This document shows, one piece after another, positions 58,651 through 64,000 of a stretch of DNA of 64,000 nt. This DNA is from Geosiphon pyriformis (Eukaryota; Glomeromycota; Glomeromycetes; Archaeosporales; Geosiphonaceae): positions 995,922-1,059,921 of the forward strand of contig JAAOMT010000602.1 of the NCBI GenBank assembly GCA_016748015.1, given 5' to 3'. Numbering within the stretch: position 1 is the first letter of the stretch; every line of letters starts with the position of its first letter. The notes below the pieces were generated by a model. It did no database searches. It saw nothing but the letters and a program-made list of their open reading frames with translations, and was not told where the DNA came from. The translations under genes and the position numbers were made by a program.

Positions 58651-59850
58651 CCGGCCACGTGTGGCCACTTCAAAACATCTCCAAGAGAGAAACTATTGAT
58701 CAAACTGAAGGAGGAGAAAAAAAAGCCTATCTGGGAAGCCTACCAAGTATTTTGGGCTGACGAAGAGCACAACAAACTACTGCCAATACTCTCCTGGGAC
58801 GACAGCAACAAAAGAAAAGGGAAACAAAAGGAAGAACTTACCTGGGAAACTGATAACCTAACATGGACTGACAACGACGAGAACGAACCGACTTTAAGCT
58901 GAGAATAGAAAGAGGACAAAGAAAATAAAAGAAAAGGGAAAGAAGAAAAGACCACCCAAACCATCACCACTTATCATAATACCTACACTATTCCACAACG
59001 ATCTACTTATCATCAACCTAAGCTTATATGTGTCAATTGTGACAAGAAATTGTTGTCAATGGGCACATGCTGTGGCGACGATAAGGAATACCACACTGCA
59101 ACAAAATTCTGCTGTCATCCATGCTTACTTGAATGCTTCGGACAACCAAAGAGGCAAAAAAAATGGGATAACCAACCTTGTCTCACTTGTGGGGAGACCC
59201 TGCTAGATGAAAGGATGTGGAACGACATCTCAGAATGAAGAGAAACGTGTGACGTGTTGTGTCAATACATGATTCTAATAAGTGACTGGGTAAGGAAAGA
59301 AACCCCAATAGAAGCAGCCTGGAGAAGAGCCGTGCAGCGACTAGACAGTTGTCTACATGATGATGACAAAATTTGGTGAATGGCACTTACCAAAATCAAA
59401 GGAGCGATGCCAGAAGAGATAAAAATGATCAAAGACAACTCTCCAGAACTTTTAGAGCTTGACTGGAATACAGAACCCATCATAAACCTCCTGGATCCAG
59501 AACAATTCCACGAACACTACTAAGAATTAGCACCTACAAGAGAAGAATAAGAACAACAGTTAGAGCAGTTGAATGCTCAACTATGTCAACACTGCCTAAT
59601 TCCCTGTGACTTCCAGTATTGTAATGAGTGTGACCTCATTTACAATCTACCATCACACATGATCTACACAATCCCGGAAGAGGAAGAACCAATCAGCAGC
59701 TGTGCATCAAAATCAGAATCACCAATCAATCGCGATTCAAACTCCGACAATGATGATGACAACAATAGTTCAAGCTCCGTTCAAAATGGCAATGACAACG
59801 ACAATAATTCCGACTCAGATACAAACTCCGATTTAAACTATGAACAATAC
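58651..59850 (+). pseudogene. Cys-rich zinc-binding-like module and acidic Asn/Ser linker (B1)
   Basis: Between protease and dUTPase, in the same frame. After a Lys/Glu/Trp-rich segment come two cysteine groups. The first (59035-59215) is CVNCDKKLLSMGTCCGDDKE, then CCHPCLLECFGQP and QPCLTCGE. The second (59577-59640) is LCQHCLIPCDFQYCNECDLI. Between them lies a helical segment (AAWRRAVQRLDS; ELLELDWNTEPIINLLDPEQ). An Asp/Asn/Ser linker follows (59740-59850). It resembles a treble-clef or ribbon zinc domain, but no named family is recognised. The second group is conserved in B2 (49180-49260, reverse). Role unknown; nucleic-acid or particle binding is a guess. Confidence 0.6.
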
Positions 59851-60330
59851 ATTGTACTACCAGATCTCTCCAAGGAACAAAAATTGAAATGGTATAGTGA
59901 CAATGGGGAAGGTATTATGCCAGAACATGTGCATGATACTGATGCAGGGTTTGATCTGAGATATCCAGAAAAAGATGCCATCAAATTAGAACTGTATTCA
60001 CATATCTGCATTGATCTGAAAATAGCACTAGAAATTCTGGCAACAACAATGGTTCAATTAGCATCTAGGAGTAGTTTAACAAAAAGAGGGATCAATATAA
60101 GAGAAGGAATAATTGACGCGAGATATGTAGGAAATATCATCACCATGCTACAAAAAGACCTATATAATAGAGCCCAACAAAAAGATAGCACAGGCAATAT
60201 TCCTGCCTCTGATTAGAGTAGCTCAGTTAGTGTCAGTGGGAAAGAAAGAGGAATTGGGAATAACAGCGAGAGGAATACAAGGATTTGGATCAACAGGTAG
60301 AATAAAAGTACCAGTTAATATGGTGGAGGA
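59851..60330 (+). pseudogene. dUTPase domain of element B1
   Basis: All five trimeric-dUTPase motifs are present. I HDTDAGFDLRYP (59932-59967); II QLASRSSLTKRGI (about 60053-60092); III REGIIDARYVGNI (60103-60138), with catalytic Asp and stacking Tyr; IV KKIAQAIFLPL (about 60176-60210), in the next frame; V RGIQGFGSTGR (60270-60302). One frameshift near 60150-60175 separates III and IV. The domain would remove dUTP during reverse transcription. It lies between protease and RT in the same coding region. Confidence 0.85.
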
Positions 60331-60700
60331 AGAAATTGTTGGCCAAGGAGAAATTATCTCAACTGGTCAAGCTATTTTCATTCCACCATATAGCCAGTAC
60401 ATGTTAGCAATAGAAAGGAAGGAAAAAGAGCAAGAACAGATTTTTGAAGTGGAAGCAATCTTTTGTGAATCAGAAGAGATTGGGTTGATTAATCTCCACA
60501 TACCAGCCAAAAGCTATAGCAGCATAAAAATTCCCATCTACAACAACACTGGTAATGTCATCAACATACCAGAAGGAACCACCATCGGATATCTAACCAC
60601 AAAAATAGAAAACCAACCACCAAACTCCATTCCAGACTTTTCACAACTTTGTGGATATGTTGACATCACATTACAGACAATTTATGGATGAGACAAATGT
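60331..60700 (+). pseudogene. Beta-rich linker between dUTPase and RT (B1)
   Basis: Begins VPVNMVEEEIVGQGEIISTG, then IFIPPYSQYMLAIERKEK, IPAKSYSSIKIPIYNNTGN, IPEGTTIGYLTTKIENQPP and ends YVDITLQTIYG with a TGA. Segments of the form '...IPIYNNTGN..IPEGTTIGYL' are usual in Ty3/gypsy pol between protease and RT. The same segment is in A and B3. Confidence 0.7.
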
Positions 60701-62125
60701 TATTTGCTCCAACCAGAACAATTGGAACAAATGAACATAGAAAACTTAGATCTACTTCAATGTATGCAGCTCAAGATGTTACTCAACAATTTCAATGACA
60801 TCTTTGCCAGCAAAAATGAGTTTGGCCGAACTGATATCATCCAGCATCAGATCAAGACTGGAGATGCAATGTCAATCAAACAAAAAGCATACAGAGTGCC
60901 GCCAGCCAGCCATAAGATTATTCGTCAAGAGATAAATAGAATACTTGACAACAGGTTAATTCAACTATCAATGAGCCCATGGTCATCACCAGTGGTACTT
61001 GTCCATAAGAAAAATGGAAAAATCCAGTTTTGTGTAGACTACAGGAAACTCAATGGTATAACTCGTGGAGACAGTTATCCAACTTTATGAATACAAGAAT
61101 TATTTGATGCTTTCGGTGGGAACAAATGGTTCTCCACATTAGATTTGGACAGTGGTTACTGACAAGTAGCCATGAATCCAGCTGACAAAGAGAAGACAGC
61201 ATTTACTACTAGAGAAGAAAATTTCAAATTTGAAGTAATACCATTCGGCTTAACCAATGTCCCAGCAACTTTTCAACAGCTAATGGAAATGTTTATACTG
61301 GCTTATTGTGAAAATCAGTAGTTGTATATTTGGATGACACCAATGTATTCTCAAAGACGTTTGATAATCATCTTCATCATCTTCAACAAGTGTTCCAAAG
61401 ACTGAGAAGAGCAGGACTGAAGTTAAATGCGACAAAATACTTCTTTGGCAAGACGGAACTCAAATTCTTGGGACACATAGTCAGCAAAGACAGCATCAAA
61501 ACAGATCCAGAGAAAATAGAGATAGTAAAGAACTTTCCAGTGCCAACCAATATAACAGAACTGAAATCATTTTTGGGATTTGCCAGCTACTATCGTCGTT
61601 TTATCAAGAACTTTTCCAAGATAGCGCAGCCACTCAATCAACTGCAAAACAAAAATGCAAAATATAAATGGACAGAAAGTCAACAAGAAGCTTTTAATAT
61701 TCTGAGGAAAAAGCTCATCCAAGCTCCAGTACTGATCTATTCAGATTACAGCAAACCATTCATCATCACCACCGATACATCTGGCCAAGCATTGGGAGCA
61801 GTATTATCTCAGAGAGGACTGGATGGCAGAGAACATTCAGTAGCATATGTTTAACACCAGCTAAAAAGAACTATGGAACACTGAAACAAGAACACTTAGC
61901 AATATACTGGGCCATCATGAAATGAAAAGAATACTTGAGCCAGAAGTTTGAAGTATACACAGATCACAAGAGATTAACATCACTCCAAAAACAAAAATTT
62001 GGAGATGGAAGACAAGCAAGATGGAAAATAGCACTCGCACCATACAATTATACTATACATTACAAAAAGAGAAAAGACAATAGAAATGCTAATGGTTTAT
62101 CGCAAATAAGACAAATCTAAGAACA
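60701..62125 (+). pseudogene. Reverse transcriptase and RNase H of element B1
   Basis: RT: FNDIFASKNEFGRTDIIQHQ, WSSPVVLVHKKNGKIQFCVD, STLDLDSGY(stop)QVAMNPADK, VIPFGLTNVPATFQQLM, and the catalytic YLDD at 61327-61338 (intact); then KFLGHIVSKDSIKTDPEKIE and FLGFASYYRRFIKNFSKIAQ. RNase H: FIITTDTSGQALGAVLSQRG (Asp), then after a frameshift near 61855 an ...LKQEHLAIYW-like Glu region, and FEVYTDHKRLTSLQ (Asp). Frameshifts near 61300 and 61855, TGA at 61088 and about 61160. It copies element RNA into cDNA. Confidence 0.87.
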
Positions 62126-63480
62126 TTTCAACCCAAAAATATAATAAAACCAGAACAATACCAACGGAAAAATACAACAAAAGATGAATATACAAAAATA
62201 TCAACAATTACAACATTATCTAAACACTCAACAATTCAAGGAGAATTTATCTCATCCGGAACGAAGGAGTATCAAACACCAATCAAAATATTTCATCACT
62301 CACCAAAATATACTTTTTTGGAAAAATAGAAGGGATCCAAATCAACCAACCAGAGTAATTATGGAGCCAGAAAAAGAGACAATATTATTCAACATGCACT
62401 TAAATCCAACAGCAGGACATTTTTACAAAGAAACAACCATGGAAAGGATTAGAAAAAGATACTATTGGCCATCAATGTACCCAGACATCATTCAATATGT
62501 TCAAAATTGTGACACTTGTCAGCGAAGAAGAGGAACAAAACCCAGTGAACCATTAAGACCAATCAAAGTGGGACAACTATTTGACCGTATGAGAATTGAT
62601 TTAGTAAGACCATTAACAATCACCAGCAGAGGAAACAGATACATAACAGTAGCTATGGACTATCTCATTAAATGGCCAGAGGTGAAAACAATTCAAAGAG
62701 TGGATGCAGAATCCGTTGCCGAATTTGTTCATCAGAATTTGATTTGTTGACATGGATGTCCAAAAAAATTATTATCAGACCAAGAAACTCATTTTGTGAA
62801 CAGAACATTAACAAAATTGAGCCAAAGATTCGGAATCAAGAGACTATTATTATCATCATACCATCCACAAACCAATGGATTAGTAGAAAGATTCAACAGA
62901 ACATTGTGTGAAGCAATAGCCAAGCTCAGCCAAGAAAACCAGAATGATTGAGATTTGTTTATACCATCAATACTATTTGCTTATCGGACAACAAAACAAG
63001 ATACTACACAAACAACACCATTTGAATTAGTATATGGAAGAATAGCAACATTATCAGTAGAGAGAAAAATTAATACATATCCAGCTGAACCAATAACAGA
63101 GAAAAATTTTCAAGAAACATTGCTGAAAAGAACATATGACTTAATGGAAACATTGGAAAACAAACAAAGAAGAGCAGCTGATAATATCCAAAAATCCCAA
63201 AAAACACAGAAAGAAAAACATGATAGTCAACTATTAGACAAACCAGTTGAATTCAAGATCGGAGACAAAGTATTACTACATCATACCAAAGCAGAAAAAC
63301 AATGGAGTGGAAAATTTGACCCCAAATGAGACGGACCATTTCACATAGAAGAAAGTCTAGGAAATGGAGCTTACAAATTAAGATTGGATAACAAAATTTT
63401 AACCAAAGCAACACATGGAGATTGACTGAAACCATATCACAACATTATACTACCATCTACCAATAATATTCCACAATTAG
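62126..63480 (+). pseudogene. Integrase of element B1
   Basis: The H2C2 zinc domain (about 62390-62520) is HLNPTAGHF ... CDTCQRRRGTKP. Catalytic core: FDRMRIDLVRPLTITSRGNR (Asp, about 62595), CPKKLLSDQETHFVNRTL (Asp, about 62770), HPQTNGLVERFNRTLCEAIA (Glu, about 62885). Then come LFIPSILFAYRTTKQDTTQT, FKIGDKVLLHHTKAEKQWSG and ATHGD(stop)LKPYHN. Stops are TGA at 62748, about 62949, 63328 and 63424, mostly at Trp positions. The D,D,E residues remain. Confidence 0.85.
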
Positions 63481-63590
63481 GAGTACAGAGAATACTAGTC
63501 CAACCAGATAAGATTCTACAAGATTGGGAACCAATCATTATTATCGACAACAACACATTAAATTGATCCATTAAAAGAATATATAAAGAC

Positions 63591-64000
63591 ATGGTAGACA
63601 CAACAGGAAGTATCAGAAAAATGAAAATTACAGACAATATTCACTCACTAGCACAACAACTCTTTCAATTAATCCAACACCAGGAAATGGAGATTACAAT
63701 CAATCAACAAACCATTCGATATTAAGATACTAGAAAGACATTTCAACTCAGAACACAGAAGAAAACTGAAAATACTGTGGATAAAATTATGGTAAAAGTA
63801 AAATTAGCAATAAAAGAATCGACAAAAGAGTCACTATATCAAGAGTTGACTAAAGAAACTTGGAATTGGTAGATACAACAATTTCCATGAAACTATTGTT
63901 ATTTTTACTTAAGATAACATGTAAATATCCAGAATCTATATACGGATAAAACAAAGTGATTATTCAACCAAGGAGTACTACAACAATTAGAATATTTTGT
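63591..64000 (+). pseudogene. Extra ORF downstream of integrase in family B (partial)
   Basis: ATG at 63591; reads MVDTTGSIRKMKITDNIHSL, then AQQLFQLIQHQEMEITINQQ, then past stops STKESLYQELTKETWNW and IQQFPWNYCYFYL. It is in the same frame as integrase but separated from it by a TGA. The start resembles the family A ORF at 50697-51236 (NIxxxxQxL ... ITxNxxTI) and lies in the same place. The window ends before its stop. Unknown function. Confidence 0.45.

Larger units (their letters stand above)
55038..64000 (+). mobile_element. Ty3/gypsy element B1 (family B), almost full length, 3' end outside window
   Basis: 5' LTR 55038-55873, PBS 55876-55893, then one long coding region: gag, zinc knuckle, protease, Cys-rich domain, dUTPase, RT, RNase H, integrase, and a further downstream ORF. 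It is inserted in element A after CCAT (55034-55037). It runs off the right edge before the polypurine tract and 3' LTR. It is the best reference copy of family B here, but it carries over twenty stops and at least three frameshifts. Confidence 0.9.

Noticed and set aside
59851-60330. Viral dUTPase, i.e. an endogenous virus insertion
   Set aside because: The domain is fused in a complete Ty3/gypsy pol with LTRs, PBS and integrase; no capsid or viral replication gene is present.
55903-63480. Alternative genetic code with TGA read as Trp
   Set aside because: TGA does occur at Trp positions (e.g. GY-stop-QVAM), but TAA and TAG occur equally at Gln positions and TGA at Arg positions; decay by C-to-T explains all of them.
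1-64000. Host protein genes or tRNA genes between elements
   Set aside because: All recognisable reading frames are element-derived; no tRNA-like cloverleaf or spliced host gene was found by eye. A tRNAscan or transcript mapping could still reveal one in 29231-30299 or 6420-8440.

Overview
The window looks like repeat-dense, very AT-rich fungal DNA, most probably from an arbuscular mycorrhizal fungus (Glomeromycotina; Rhizophagus, Diversispora or Gigaspora type). The assignment rests on recognising the protein families, in particular a LINE with a distinctive ORF2 and a Ty3/gypsy element that carries a dUTPase. No search could be run. I see no host gene, tRNA, rRNA or CRISPR array. Nearly every base from 1 to 64000 can be assigned to decayed, mutually nested transposable elements. 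Most reading frames are broken by stops that look like C-to-T or G-to-A changes.

Layout, left to right. (1) 1-4913 and 10583-10917: LINE copy 1 (+), split by a TA-flanked DNA transposon (4914-10582) with TIRs and a broken DDE transposase. The transposon itself holds a solo LTR of family B (5564-6419). (2) 10918-11671: truncated LTR of family A. (3) 11672-12874, 17690-22253 and 29085-29230: LINE copy 3 (-). It is split by a shortened, non-autonomous family B element (12875-17689, TSD ATGT) containing two coding minisatellites and a solo LTR A. It is split again by LINE copy 2 (22254-29084), which sits in its 5' UTR. (4) 29231-33407: extremely AT-rich DNA; its right half is a fossil Ty3/gypsy pol (family C, -). 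(5) 33408-42540: two LTR A copies in inverted orientation; the right one is split by the full-length LINE copy 4 (35433-42181, 15-bp TSD). (6) 43106-64000: four Ty3/gypsy elements nested inside each other: B3 (-), then B2 (-), then A (-), then B1 (+). B1 runs off the right edge.

Two element systems dominate. The LINE encodes ORF1 (RRM-like domain and a zinc knuckle) and ORF2 (APE-like endonuclease, reverse transcriptase, RNase H, C-terminal CCHC finger). The Ty3/gypsy families A and B share TGTTAC...GTAACA LTR ends and a primer site starting TGGTGCT. Family B encodes, in order, gag, zinc knuckle, aspartic protease, a Cys-rich zinc-binding-like domain, an Asn/Asp/Ser-rich linker, dUTPase, reverse transcriptase, RNase H, integrase and an extra downstream ORF. 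The visible part of family A has dUTPase, RT, RNase H, integrase and a similar downstream ORF. The pol-embedded dUTPase with its upstream Cys-rich module, and the ORF after integrase, are the least ordinary content here. All copies look inactive. The four LINE copies and two of the three Ty3-type RTs checked have lost at least one catalytic Asp of the YxDD box; B1 keeps YLDD but has many stops and frameshifts.
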